In this document: piece after piece, positions 45,711 to 58,139 of the stretch
Numbering within the stretch: the first letter of the stretch is position 1
How the letters are laid out: each line of letters opens with the position of its first letter
Assembly (NCBI GenBank): GCA_022495005.1
Contig: JAGYXB010000964.1
Coordinates: forward strand, 310,001 to 374,000
Length of the DNA: 64,000 nt
DNA from: Rhyacophila brunnea
Taxonomy: Eukaryota > Arthropoda > Insecta > Trichoptera > Rhyacophilidae
Direction of reading: 5' to 3'
The notes under the pieces: model-generated
What the model saw: only the letters and a program-made list of their open reading frames with translations
Told to the model about the DNA's origin: nothing
The model's database searches: none
Position numbers and translations under genes: made by a program

Positions 45711-48586
45711 TTATTCTTCTTCTGATTCGTTTTCATTCATCGGAATATCATTCTGAGGACCATTTCTGAACACTGGTAGTTGTGCATACCAGCCGTGGTA
45801 TTCCTCTGGAATATTTTTTGAAGTGCAAAGTTTCCAGAGGTCTTTTTTTTCACACTTATGGTCAATATTTTATTATATAACTTTTTTATGGCTGGTGGTA
45901 CTTCAAAGTTGCCATGTCCAGATACTTGTAAATTCTTATATTCATTCTGGTGGCCATATCTAAACTGGATAATACCCGGTAGTTTTCGATCGAATCTCAT
46001 ACACTTAATCTTCAACCATTTTATGGTCTCACCATTTTCATCCTTCAATCGATTTATTATCTGATTTGACAACCATTGCAAATCCATCATGTCGTCGAAC
46101 TTCATCTCTTCAACAAGATACGGCTGTCGATCGCTGGTTCTTCCTCTCGCATTTGTTAATATTTCCATCCAACCACTCATTCCATAGACGGACTTGTTCT
46201 TACTTTCCCGCTCTATCGCAGAATGCATGCTGTCACATTCCATAAAGGAATGGCCAGATTCTAAAAAAATGTGTTCAATGGTATGGATGTTAGGATGTTT
46301 GATTACTGTGAACAAAAATAGAGCAGCAATATTTTTGTTGCGGTTCTGGCCACCACACGTATCAGAAAACAGTGACATTTTTTTGACCTCATCTGAAAGA
46401 TTTTCCATCCATTTTATCAAAGCAGAGCCGATTTCAGAGCTGCCCTTTTTTCCATGAATTTCATTCCAACAATAGCAACCAGCTTTACCTATAGCTCCAT
46501 CATAAACAGTCAAATTGTAGACGCATATTTTTCTTGAATAGTAAAATTGCGAAACTTTGGACTTTGGAATTTGTAGGACACTTTGAAAGTCGAATGTAGC
46601 CATTATGAATGATGGATCTGATTTGGCTCTCTCTTTGTGAGCTGCTTTCGCTGCATTACAGTCTTCTTTCCGCCTTTGATGCTCTTGATAGTCTTCTTCA
46701 ACTATAGCTTTTTTGGATTCATCCGCACACTTAGCGTAATTTGTACAAGTCGGGCACAAATCTTTTTTTGGTCTAAAAAAAGACAAATTAAAGTTTCTGC
46801 AGAAAAAAACAGCTGTACAATGTTAAACTTACTGGAGTTAAACTTTTCCCTGTGCAATATTCTTTATACAATCCGTACATTTTTTTAATACTCAAATTTG
46901 TATCTAAATACTGCCTCTGGCAACTTTTGCGAACATAGTGTGCTTCCACTCTTGGGAATCTGTTTATGTGCTGTTTGAAAATACTCATTTCTATTTCTTT
47001 CTTTTAATTGGCAGGAGAGCTCTTACCTCGTTGGTCATTTTTCAAAAAAAACACCTTTTTCGGTTTTTCCTAATCGCGCCATACTCTTATATTCTCACCA
47101 TTTTTCATGAAGCAATAAGTCCGCGAAGCCAGCCTATTTTGATTTCCATTTTTTTTCATGCGAATAGGTTTGTGACTTGTGACAAATTGTAGGATAAAAT
47201 CGTGTCGTCCTTGATAATGTAGACCCCAATAATGTTTTCATAGCTCCACTCTGTCTTCATAGTTGAAATGTTGTTGACATTTGTAAATACATGCGGAGCA
47301 ATCTAAGTCTTTGGGTAATTTTGCATTTCTCAAAATATTTTTCGTAACATATAACTCACAGTTATTCCTCTTTGACACAGCAATGTTTCTTTTCCAATGT
47401 CCAGGAGCTGATTTTCTCCAGCGTATGGATGTGTTAGGTAACGACGTATCATCGAGTGTTCTTTCCCCAAAAGTAAGCTGATTTTCACTTTCTGTAATAA
47501 AAAAGGTGTTCATAATTTAGAGAACAGTGAATTACTACAATAAAAACTAAACATATTAGAGAATAGGGCGAAGAGCAATACGATTATTTTTTATAAATTG
47601 TAATTACTTTCATTCGGCACTGTTTTACTTGTTGTTGGGTTTTCCTGAGAACTGGCAGGTTTTATGATTACGTCAGTTAAGATTTCGAAAGAAAAAAAAA
47701 TTATAGTAAATCACAAATCACAACTTTACCATTATATTATTGTATCAATACTCAAAAAACTCCCAACCTTCACTGGTTTGATTTCTAAATTATTTAAAAA
47801 ATATATTTAAAAATGCATTTTTATAATTGAATATTAAATAAGGAAGGTGCTAGGAAACATCAACTGTACAAGGATGTCGTGGCTAAACTATGTCGGTGTC
47901 AGATTCTAAATGATGGTTATTTGTTGAGTGTTAAGAAATAGAAGTGCATGTATGAGGAATTGGGTGATTGTGATGAAAACTGAAGAGGTGTATTAATTAC
48001 AAACGACCCATGTGGCCATCAAAAGACACAACGTGTTGGTATAATAGAATAGTAGTTGCATACTAATATTACTTTACTTTATCTAGGTTTACTATTAGAA
48101 AAATGTGTGAATAAATTCAATTCTGATTTTTACAAACAAACATTTATTTGTGGTGGAATGGGTTAAATAATAAATTCTACGGTATAGGATAGTATAATTA
48201 GGGTGAAATCTTACCTCCGCTTTTTGTATTCTCTTTTTCGGACTCTTCATCGCTGCCGATATGTTTACGTTTTTGTTTTGGAAAAGGATCATAGTCCGGA
48301 TCCACAATACTATCGTCACTATCGTCAAAAGTGTTATTGAAGCTTGGCCTTTGGTCATTTAAAGTATGCAGTTGGTCACCGTCTCCCTTTTTTGTATCCG
48401 GCTCTAAAAACAGATTGACGTCAACAATAAAGCATCCAGTAACCTGCGAGAAGTAGTACGAACAAATTATATTGTATGCCTACTTACCGCCAATAGAGTT
48501 TTTTTATCACTTTCTTCTTCTCCCAAAAGTAACTCTATTTCTTTCCAATCTTTTTGAGACTCTAAATTATAATATTTTCGTGACAT
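45711..48586 (-). pseudogene. DUF7869-like transposase, broken
   Basis: The gene model on the minus strand has exons 48586-48488 (starts MSRKYYNLES), 48403-48215 (acidic, basic, SDEESEKEN) and 47491-45711. The last exon carries a Cys-rich stretch (CSACIYKCQQ), HINRFPRVEAHYVRKSCQRQ, KKDLCPTCTNYAKC, ATFDFQ, FSDTCGGQNRNKN and ESGHSFMECDSMHSAIE. I know these motifs from repetitive insect proteins catalogued as DUF7869; the Asp and Glu in them may be catalytic. Breaks: in-frame stops at 47240-47238 (probably from Trp), 47072-47070 and 47006-47004, a one-base frame slip in a seven-base run at 46803-46809, another in an eight-base run at 45843-45850, and a phase mismatch between exons 1 and 2. The frame after the second slip ends NENESEEE. 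The protein cannot be made intact. Confidence 0.8.
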
Positions 48587-48933
48587 TTTAGTATTTTAAC
48601 GATAAACAACGCAGGGAAACGTTAACCGCCATAATACACAACGCCAAACTGACAAGTGACTCAGTGAAAGATGTGTCACCAAGTGTTACTAATACGAAAA
48701 AATACGCATGTAAGAAGTCACCAAGTACATTGGTGACTTTTTCCATAACACAAAATATCGGCTTTTGTATTTGAGGAATTATTTTAATTTTATATTTTTT
48801 GACTTAAAACGTATAGTTGGAATTTTGGTGATTTTTTCTAAGATAGAGCTAAAAATTACAAAATTGCCAGTATAAATAACTCATTTTGAGCAAAAACTGT
48901 ATTTGGTGAGTTCTTCCTTGGGGGCGACGATAT

Positions 48934-49640
48934 GTGGATTAAGTAGTACATTATTACAGTAATCCACGTAATTTAATAATGATCAGGACTGATATTTTAT
49001 CCTCTTATGTGCACATTAGTTGTTGACAATTTATCCTACTAAGTTAATTATACTGGATTAATTAATATAATACTTCATAATTATGTTATATTAGGTTACA
49101 ATTATTAGGTTGTTTCTGTATATTTTATAGTGGCACTTTTTATTAATTTTCATAAATTAAATTCCTATATTCTTATATGCAATCTCAATGTTTATTCGCT
49201 TTCCAATTTTGCATTGATATTAACAATATTAATACTATTGATTGAATGTACCTACTTGATGGAATTTGAATTGAAATCCTAATGGATTTAAGTTTTGTTC
49301 AACTTAAATCTATTAGAGTTCATTGATATGTTTAATTATTGTCAGCATATAGGCAATACTGCCAGCAAACTTTTATTGTGAGTATTCAATTTCTCTTTAA
49401 TTTACTTGTTTGTGATATCATCAAATTTTGACAAGAGGAAGTTGACGGATTTATAATAATATGTATATCTGAGATTACGTACTATTTCTCAGGACGATAC
49501 GAAGAATAATTATAATGCAAAAAAAATCCTACTACGAAGATCTAGATTCTTATGAAAGTAAACTAAAATAACAGACCCATAATGACATATATTGGGGAGC
49601 AGGGCCTTCTCAAAAATTGAGAGGAAACTGGCCCACAATG
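48934..49640. other. AT-rich intergenic DNA, no gene seen
   Basis: No supported frame or repeat boundary. Confidence 0.45.
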
Positions 49641-49649
49641 GCCGATCAA

Positions 49650-49815
49650 ATACACATGTTGCTTTTCAATTTGTGTTCGAGTCAGACAATGGTCCTAATA
49701 GATTGATCAACTGGCTAACATATATTTCTCGTAAAAACAAAAATCTGTTAAAACAAACTTCCACTCTGTGGAGACCCATATTATGGGTCTTATTAGGATT
49801 GGACATGATCAAGTA
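49650..49815 (+). repeat. SINE family 1 body fragment
   Basis: Shares TTTCAATTTGTGT, GAGTCAGA, CATATATTTCTCGTAAAAAC, AATCTGTTAA and the CTTATTAGGATTGGACATGA end with the SINEs at 8801 and 32353. The tRNA head is missing or too decayed to see. Confidence 0.65.
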
Positions 49816-50049
49816 TTACATAACAATAATACGGGCATCTGGAATCGTATGGGCTCTAGGTGTCATATGGTGAGTAAAGGTATTACCATGAATTTTACGC
49901 ATTGTGTGTAGTAATCCTTTTGTCATATTATTACACGTCATGTTATTACAGGTGGGACGACTCAATTAGGTAAGGCTTAATAATGGAAAACATCAATCCA
50001 CCAAGTGGCTTCTGTTGAATTTTTTAAAAAGGGAAATGAGGGTCGATAA

Positions 50050-51013
50050 ACATAGACCAGGGGTTGGCAAACCATGGCTCGCGAGCCGCATGCGGCTCCT
50101 TGGGTATTGTCGTGCGGCTCTTTGCCAAATTCCCAATTCACAATTTTTACAAAAACTATTGCAAAATTTACAATTTTTATTTTTTCTCATTATTTGTACA
50201 CTAATTATATTATATAATGACATTATCGCGAGCCTAATTTTTCCTCCGTGATGGTTGATGCAAAAAGGTATGGTTGTTGTTGTTTTAAATCCGCCCATTG
50301 CAAAAGTCGACAAATAAAAATTTTCTCCATTTGATATTGACACGAGCACTTTTGAAATACAATTTTATTGGTAGATTGGTGAACAAGCAAAGAGCAATGG
50401 CGCTCCAAATTTGTAAGTCTTGCCATTAATATTGAGGGTTAATGGAGAGAGAAAAATGCAATTTAATTTCACAACACAAGTTAGTGGAGCGCTCTAAAAG
50501 ATTTACATAAGGTAGATACTACGATTTTAATACACGGAATAGCTTTCCGTACTCATATTCGAGTCTATATAATATGTATCTGAACAATCATTTTCAAACA
50601 TAAACAATATAAATAGCATTTAGAGAAGCCAAATAACCGATGAGAATTTGGAGTCGCGCCTGAAATTAAAAACTACAAGTTACATACCAAGCATACAGAA
50701 ACACTCCAAAGAAATGCAAGGAAGGTCATTCATTGCTCACATTAGTTTTAAGTAATGCGTGAAAATTGTAATTCATATTCGGTAAAAATTGTATTTATAA
50801 TTTCAACAATAAAAACATATTATATGTACATTAGTTTTATTCGGGAAAACTTCTTCACTTAATAAATAAACAATAATAAAATGTAATTAGTTAATTTAAA
50901 TAAATCATATTTATAAAAATATACCTACGTATGGCTCTCGATTTTTTTTCAACCGTTGTACCACTCATATTTGGCTCCTAAGGTCTAAGAGTTTGCCGAT
51001 CTCTGACATAGAC
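50050..51013. mobile_element. Nonautonomous hAT element
   Basis: A 948-bp element (50058-51005) starting CAGGGGTTGGCAAACC and ending GTTTGCCGATCTCTG, the typical inverted hAT termini, with a perfect 8-bp duplication ACATAGAC (50050-50057, 51006-51013). GCGGCTC-type subterminal words lie near the left end and TTTGGCTCC near the right. Internal frames (49993-50426 region) carry no transposase motif. Confidence 0.9.
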
Positions 51014-51355
51014 AATGATGGTTTAGAGGAAAATTCAGCATCCAGAGGCCAAGGCAATGAAGGAAGCTGGGGGCAGTGAGAAGACAGTGGCCTAGGCCTA
51101 CATTGAATAATAAATTGTTTGATCTTAGCGTAGATTCATTATTTAAAAACAATAATCCAATATAAATTTAACCGTAATAAAGCTTTACAGTGACTAGTAA
51201 GAACTATCTTCCTTAAACCCTTTACCTCCTTCAATACACGTGCAAAACGATGACGTATACTTATCTAATATTTAAGTACCTACCACCATTATCTCAAAAG
51301 GTAGATCGAAGACCTCAGTAATTTTTCTTATTATTAATATTAAGAAACCATAGTG

Positions 51356-52336
51356 CCTGTACACGTGCATGAATTTACCTGCACCAATAGTGTGTATTTT
51401 AAACTATTACGATAATACTGTCTATCCGTAAAAGTGCTCTCTGTCTCGCCAATCTCATTCTTCAAGAGTAAGCGAGATGCGATGTTGTCATTTTATAGTA
51501 CTATTTGACAATTATCGTGAAAATCGGTTATCCTTAAAATGAATCTCTGCGCGGTGTAGTTAGTTTTTTTCCGGCAGGTTTGCCGCTATAATTCTACTGC
51601 GCAGGCGCAGATATCGAACAAATCCCAACTGTCTCGTGAAAATTTTAAAGAGCTTCCAAACTTTTTTTAATTCATGAGTGAAATCTTGCAACTCGCAAGG
51701 TAATACATGTTTACTCGTGCATTTTCTTGTTATGGCTGCGATATGCATACTGGTTGGGCCAATTGTGGTGGCCGTCATCTTTATTTCCGACCTACCTTAA
51801 TCCCCTTATTTATTATTGTCACAAGACCAAGTGACCGATAGTTACGTTCATGAATCGACCGTAATTGCGAATAATATTCAGTTAACTCAAGTCAACTGGT
51901 GAGTGTAGTTTGTAAACAATAGTTTATTGATTATTTCAATTATTATACAGACTGATTCAGAAGTTGTTCGTGGGCCACGGCCGGGTCAGCTTGATATAGT
52001 GTGACCGTCGTACAAGCGATACTTCTGAATACCTGGCAAGCCATGATACCGGCTCTCATCATTAATACAACCTATCATCGTCATTCATCAACCTTATATA
52101 TCATCCATCAACAGTATACCGTCAGATGCCGCGCACCGGGTAACCCAACAAACAATGCCGCGCGAGTGGTAGACAGACCACGGAGCCATTATCATCATAA
52201 AAGGTCAGTTTCTGGCATTCTATTAATCCCCCCTTAGATCCGTAATCCACCAACCAGCATCACCCTCAAATTACAGTCCACTGCTAAATGCACCACCACA
52301 TACTGTCAGCAGTAAATTCATGCACGTGTAAACAGG
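51356..52336. mobile_element. MITE family M4, copy 2, with nested insertion
   Basis: The ends are inverted copies: left GTACACGTGCATGAATTTAC, right GTAAATTCATGCACGTGTAA. The left 370 bp matches the copy at 38081, but the match stops near 51727 and resumes near 52300, so about 575 bp has been inserted (next entry). Confidence 0.75.
51728..52300 (+). mobile_element. Insertion in MITE copy 2, possibly a solo LTR
   Basis: Begins TGTTATGGCTGCGATATGC and ends near CCACCACA, giving TG...CA-like ends of about 570 bp. No duplication could be shown. Its 3' part (from ACTGATTCAGAAGTTGTTCG) recurs at 55602-55895. No gene; the open frame at 52001 is within the repeat. Confidence 0.45.
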
Positions 52337-53250
52337 ATATAAGATTATAATAAAATGTACTGTCACCACATTATCACATGTGTACCGAACTAGTTGGTAA
52401 ATTGAGCATGACAAAAGAAACGTTGTGAATGTTAGCTTATCTTTTTATAATATGTAGAGTATATTAACACAAAAGACTTCTTGAATTATTAATTTTCTCA
52501 TCTCAATTTATTATTATGTAAATTTGAGTAAATACGTTAAGTTATTTGCAAAACAATTAACATGTCCTTGTGACGCATTCATTTAATAACGCAATGTCAC
52601 GGACTATTATTTGACCAATAATATAAGGATAAAATATTGATATTAAATAATTGGATAAATCCAATTCAATTTAAATTATATTACCTTAAAAGATTATCAA
52701 AATAAGGATAGCTCATTCCAAATCAATACATAATTTACCCGTTTTTGAGACTTTTTTCATTCATAATATTTAAAGATGTCACAATAGTCTGATATAGACT
52801 AAACTTGTCTGAAACAGGTATCCGCAAACTTTCAAAAGAGAAGAGCTAAAAATATCAATGGCAAAACATTGAAAATGTTGTTTAACAGTTCTCTCTTTAA
52901 AAAAATCGGTATGTGTAGAAGTTATACTTCTTTGGCGTAACAAAACAAAAACAAAACTTGTGATAACCTAAATTCTTCGACTAGCTCTTAATTATCTTGT
53001 TAAATTACACACTTAAGAAAAAGAGCCGCTTATTGGAACGCTGTTGGTTTATTTCTATACACATTGACTTATATGACTAAATTATATAATTATTTATCGT
53101 TGTTTTTATTTTTAAAGTTACAACTGCCACTATGGCATTTAATATTTTGTTTACGTAAGGAATTGCAAATGGCCGACAACAATAATAAATTCGCTGCCTA
53201 GGCAATGGTACAATTCTGAACTATAATATTATACTGTATAATCGTCACGA
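52337..53250. other. AT-rich intergenic DNA, no gene seen
   Basis: No supported frame or repeat. Confidence 0.45.
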
Positions 53251-53255
53251 TTGGA

Positions 53256-53331
53256 GTATCATACTGTGGCGTAATGATAGTGCGTTCGGTTGATAACCGA
53301 ACAATCGGTGGTTTCGAATCCAATCGAGTAC
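53256..53331 (+). tRNA. tRNA-Ile(GAT)-like relic
   Basis: The anticodon arm is perfect: stem TTCGG/CCGAA with a seven-base loop TTGATAA, anticodon GAT at 53292-53294. GTGGCGTAATGATAGTG resembles the D-arm/A box and GGTTTCGAATCC a near-B box. The T stem has a mismatch and the acceptor stem does not pair well. Probably a tRNA pseudogene or the head of a SINE. Confidence 0.45.
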
Positions 53332-53496
53332 GTTTATTTTTGTGTAAAAAAATAAATTATGTGTTACATGTCGCACGCCAAAAATACACTCTGATCTGAT
53401 TTTCAAAACGCGCCGAAAGAAGTATAATTCTCAAAAATATCCAGAATCGAAGTCTTCTTTTCAACTTGAATCGGTTGTAATATTTATTTTTTTTAA

Positions 53497-54175
53497 ATTA
53501 CCATGCATTGGTTTTTCTTACAAGGTGGTTGTAGGGTTAGTTACATTGATGTACAGTTAATTATGTTCCTCCATTTATGGCCAGAATTAAATATTTTGTG
53601 TAGTGTTGTTGTGTTGTTTTGTTGTTTAGTATTTCGTAAGGTTCACCTACAAACCTACAAATATGTCAATTTCATGGTTATATTATCTAAATAGATTTCT
53701 GAGAGTCCATCGCTTTTTTTCTAGTATAAGGCAGTCGTTGATGATATTCCACACAGTTTGAGATGTGTAGCCGTCACATGGACAACAGTCATCATCCCTA
53801 AATTTAAATCTTTTTAGATAGGCTCGCACAATTTGACATTGTGAGTTCGCGTGATATTTTTATGTTCCTGGCAAGAGTGATGCAGAGTTTATGTTTGGAA
53901 TAAATTTCTGCGTCTTTGATCCTGTAGCGGATGTTGTGTATCTGTTGTTCCATAGCTCTTTTGTCTCTTCGTTTAGTTTTTGTTTTGCGTAACTTAGGGG
54001 AAGTGTGTGTAGGTTGAAGGTCTTTTATCTGTTGTGGCTTGTTTAGCGTTTTTATCAGCTTCCTCGTCCCCGGCTATCCCTGTGTGACTTCTTATCCAGA
54101 AGAATCTAGAGTTTGTTCCTATCATTCGAAGCTGTGTTGATATTGTTAAAAAAATCCCTTACTAGTGTGTGTGTG
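53497..54175 (-). mobile_element. 3' end of a non-LTR element with RNase H motif
   Basis: Read on the minus strand, about 54120-54040 encodes RFFWIRSHTGIAGDEEADKN, matching the Trp-x-x-x-His-x-Gly-x-x-Gly-Asp/Asn-Glu-x-Ala-Asp end of LINE-encoded RNase H. Further on, near 53800-53720, CPCDGYTSQTVWNIINDCLI resembles the C-terminal Cys/His knuckle of Jockey/R1/I-type elements. Stops interrupt it. The last 220 bp recur at 19115-19395. Confidence 0.7.
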
Positions 54176-54595
54176 GGTGATGATATTATAATATTTAATT
54201 ATAATTAATAATAAAAATGTAGTTCTTTTTTTACATACGATATTCCAGCGCATGCGCGGAGTGTTTCCATTTGTCGGTAATACAAGTCACAATGGCTAGT
54301 ATACGAGTATGCCAACGGATGGTTACAGCTGCAATCTATGTTATCATCGCTAGAAGTCGCGGAGTATCTTGGCATGAAGAATTTATACAGTCTTAGTAAG
54401 AGACGGAATTTTGAACGTTATTATAGTAAAGACAATGTCCACATCTATGACGATGATATATTTTGAATATTTTAATAATTATTGTTTTAAATTAAAAAAT
54501 AAATCATCATCTTGATTTTACTTATTCTAATCTCATATTCGTACCTATTGATTCAACGAGTAAAATCTTCCTGATTTTTGTACAATATATTATTA

Positions 54596-55030
54596 CATCG
54601 TTTTTTACAACGTTTTTCTTAGCTAGTATTCTTATGTGTCCGGTGGTTCTTTGTCCGGTACAAATCTTGCAATAGATTTTAAACGAACTTCCCAACTAGC
54701 TAGACATTTGAAACTTTTAGAATATGTTATCAGAACACGATGCCAATGCATTTTTTTAATACGTTTAGCCATCTTTAAGTAGAATTGAATTCATTTTCAG
54801 TTAATTCTGTTTTGTATGAAAAGTTATTTCGACACCATTATTGGTTGCAAGGGTTCTGGGGTCCTAGCAACTAAATTATTAATATATACATGCGTTACTA
54901 TGGAAATCAATATGACATGTCAAGTACACATTTTTTTCATCGTTTAAGCTAGTCAAGTCAAGTTTATATGGTTCAACAGAATTTAAAAACGTTGTATATA
55001 AAAAATCTTTTTAACTTGTAATTATTTTGA
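54596..55030 (+). repeat. Interspersed repeat R3, copy 3
   Basis: Matches 28690-29135 and, reversed, 6736-7330. Shares GGTACAAATCTTGCAAT, TAGACATTTGAAACTTTTAG, GCAACTAAATTATTAATATA and the GTATATAAAAA end. No coding capacity. Confidence 0.65.
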
Positions 55031-55601
55031 TAACTCTTTTTCATTTTTTTTAAATCTACATTAAAAACCTACGCGTAAAATAAATTACAAAGATATATTA
55101 TTATAATAGAGTAAATTTTATTTTGATAATATATTATCGAATAATGACTCGTTTAGTGTCATTTAACTTGAAAAGTAAATCGACAACGTGGGCGTCTATT
55201 TTCTGCATATCTATCTAGAAACTGATAGTAAAGAATCTAAAAGTGAATGTTTCAGATTGAATGAAATTACAAATAACAAAATATAGTTTTTTGAATGAAG
55301 GTTGTATAGGGACCCATTTATTGTGCACCAAAAGAAAATATCAATTTCCGAAATAATTAGTCAAATATTATTATGTAATATATAAAATATATTAGAATGA
55401 AAAACTTAGTAGTTACATATTTTTTGAAGAAATTTATCTCGAAAAGTAAATCGACCACTCCCGTTTTTATATTTTAATCCGAAAACTGACCACTAAGAAG
55501 CAATCTATGAAGGTTTCATATTATTTGCAAAGAATTATTAAAAATACTTATTTGGAAGAAAGTTATATGGGGACATCCCGTTTATTGATTAATTCGTTTA
55601 T

Positions 55602-55895
55602 ACAAACTGATTCAGAAGTTATTCGTGGGCCACGGCCGGGTCAGCTTGATATAGTGTGACCGTCGTCCAAGCGATACTTTTAAATACCTGGCAAGCCGTG
55701 ATACCGGCTCTCATCATTCATGCAACTTATCATCATCATTCATCAAAATCATATATCATCCATCAAAAGTGTATCATCCATTTACCAATGCGTGAGTGCA
55801 CTCAAGCCTTCTCAACATAAAGATCAGTTTCAGTCCTTCTAGATCCGTAATCCACCACCAACATCCTTCAAAATTACAGTCCACTACAAAAACCG
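55602..55895 (+). repeat. Second copy of the 51.9-kb repeat
   Basis: Starts ACTGATTCAGAAGTTATTCG and matches 51955-52280, sharing GGGCCACGGCCGGGTCAGCT and the GATCCGTAATCCACC and AAATTACAGTCCACT blocks. The first 220 bp of the longer copy are missing here. Confidence 0.7.
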
Positions 55896-55899
55896 CAAC

Positions 55900-56510
55900 C
55901 AAGTATGTAAAAATAAATAAATCTTAATTTAAATTTAGAGCGTCACATAGGTACTTATAAACTCGGTACCAACAATGTAATATATAAGTTATATTAATAT
56001 TGGTTTAGTCGTTTTTGAGTTATAACTGAATACACTGGAATGAAAGACAGACAATTTTATTATGCAGAATCTAGATATAGGTGTATCTTCATAAGCTATA
56101 ATAATATTTAAAGGTAATGCACCACTTGCCCTATGTATGTATTTATAGACTACAAACACCAATTCTATTATTGTTGTGATAAATATTTAAATGGTGAAAA
56201 TAAAAATAATGCAACAATTCCAAAGTGTGACCGCTAAGAGGAAATATGTACATTTAAATAGTGTCTAATCTTCCTCATCCAAAAGGCGAACGTAGGTCAG
56301 TCCGTACAGTTCATTCTTGACCTTTGACGACCTAATATAACTAATATTAAATTTCAATTATTTTTTTATATTAGCTTTTATTTTTAGGTAGACATATTCT
56401 ACTTTTTAACTGAGTGAATACTTACAAATTTCTTTTAATCTTATCTATCAATCAATTGTGACAGTGCTGTTACCTACTTAAAGTCATAATAATATTATAC
56501 TAGGGATTAG
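55900..56510. other. AT-rich intergenic DNA, no gene seen
   Basis: No supported frame or repeat boundary. Confidence 0.45.
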
Positions 56511-56512
56511 GG

Positions 56513-57425
56513 AACTAGGGATTGCAATACCGAATGAAAATGTCAATACCGGTTTTTCGGTATTTCTTATTTGTGTGCTACATTTCAAAATCAGTCAAGT
56601 CCACCTTTAGGTATTTTTGACTTTTTTGTGAATTGCTGAAGAATTACTGCTTTCTAATATTTCTGCATTATCAAAATATGGAATTTATTAAATTTAAATA
56701 TTCTATAGTGGAAATAATATAAACTTTTACCCTTTTGACTGTGTATTTGAGAAAAAAAAAGCTGTTTTTTCTGCTATTCATCTATTATGGACTTGGCTGA
56801 TTTTGAAATCTAGCGACACATTTAATACCGGGATTAATACTGGTATTCGTTAAAGCATTAAAAAAACAGAAGTACTTAAAAAGTAAATATATACATATTA
56901 AAATCTCTTTAAAACATTATTTTATAGCAAAAACCAATATACCTACAGTTATTATGTTGACATTTAAAAATATAAATTGGTCATAATATTGTAGAAGTGG
57001 TGGTTTTTACAAATAATTTGCAGAAGTATATTGATAATTTTAACTAAAGCCCTCAAAAAAGCTAGCGTTCATCAAGTGCAAATAATTCCGGCTGCGAGAA
57101 AAGCTTAATAATTTCAACGCTTGTACAGTCATCCATAATTTTAGAATAATTGAACATTTGTCACGGATGTTTACTATTTCGAAATTAAATTATGATAATC
57201 GCGATAATTACGATAATAATTAATTGTATAATTAACATCATAATATTATTGATAGATTTTTTTTTCATTATTTCACACATGTTGCATTGGCATTTTAGCA
57301 GCACACAACTTATAATTCATTTTCAAAAACGGAAATTAGTGTGCTTGCTTAGTACCGAAAATACCGGTATTTTGATATTGATAATTACTGAAATACCGGT
57401 TTTCAAATACCGGTATTATAACACA
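56513..57425. mobile_element. Possible hAT-like element with ATACCGGTAT motifs
   Basis: The left side starts TAGGGATTGCAATACCG and carries AATACCGG words near 56551. The right side near 57360-57420 has several AAATACCGGTATT palindromes in inverted arrangement. TAGGG-ATTGCAATACC starts are known for some hAT elements. The right terminus does not mirror the left, so it is truncated or diverged. A related patch lies at 41330-41380. Confidence 0.4.
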
Positions 57426-57699
57426 ACAATAAAAATTAAAACGTAGGAGAATGCTGTTTTATAAATTCTTAACACATCGTATACTCCTGTTATATTCAGA
57501 ATAATGTTGTTTTTTGTTTTGTTTTCAAGTGTACGATTATAACATCTTGTGTTAGTAACTTGTAAAGTTCGACTAAATGGGCAGCGACAGGCAAAAGAGA
57601 GTGTCGACAGTACACATCACGAAAGATGACACTTTGTAAAGAGACCTCGCTATCTAAATGGGAATGGTTTGGGCAATATTCAACTCAATGTGGAGTGTC

Positions 57700-58055
57700 T
57701 GGGACTCACGACTGTATTCGGTTAAAGCCAAATGCCATCTATTTTAAACTTGTATTCTGACGGTGCTGCTTTACGATAGAGAGTCATGGCAACTATACTG
57801 AGCTTCTTGAGAGTACACTCGTATAACTTTAGGAGTAACGAGGAGATCACTCAGCCTCAAGTCATATTGAGAGTGAAGAGGAGACATTGGAACTGGCTCG
57901 ATCACGTGCTACGGATGCTTCAAGAAAGTTACGGGATGCTGGCATGACATGGGAAAACACAGCAAAACGACCGGGATTCTTGGAATCGCAATATCAACGG
58001 ACACTGGCTAGTCTGCGATAGATATGGGTTCAAGTTCAATTCCGTACTAATTAGT
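57700..58055 (+). mobile_element. Decayed LINE C-terminal fragment
   Basis: Translates in pieces to a VLLYDRESWQL-like stretch, then RVKRRHWNWLDHVLRM, which matches the conserved post-reverse-transcriptase block (RRRRWRWIGHVLRM type) of CR1/Jockey-like elements. Frames are broken. Confidence 0.5.
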
Positions 58056-58139
58056 AGTAGGTAGTAAAAAATCTAATTAGTGTTTTTCTAAGATTGTTAT
58101 ATTATATTGTAACACATTTAAAATATGGTTACATAAAAA

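Larger units (their letters stand above)
45110..48933. mobile_element. Complete but decayed DNA transposon with DUF7869-like transposase
   Basis: The ends at 45114 and 48929 are inverted copies over 27 bp with one mismatch (CGTCGCCC, then T or C, then CAAGGAAGAACTCACCAA). ATAT stands on both outsides (45110-45113, 48930-48933); because ATAT is its own complement, the exact border is ambiguous by a few bases. Inside are the minus-strand transposase remnant (48586-45711), a nested RTE tail (45501-45684) and subterminal copies of TCACCAAGTAC near the right end. A 4-bp duplication would suit the Sola superfamily, an inference. Confidence 0.85.

Noticed and set aside
45858..46457. Plus-strand frames opposite the transposase
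   Set aside because: Shadows of the minus-strand coding sequence, which carries the conserved motifs.
46788..46800. Intron within the third transposase exon (CCA|GTAAGT to CTGCAG)
   Set aside because: The phases do not fit, and the sequence between translates to residues expected in the family if the seven-base run is one base off, so a frame slip is the better reading.
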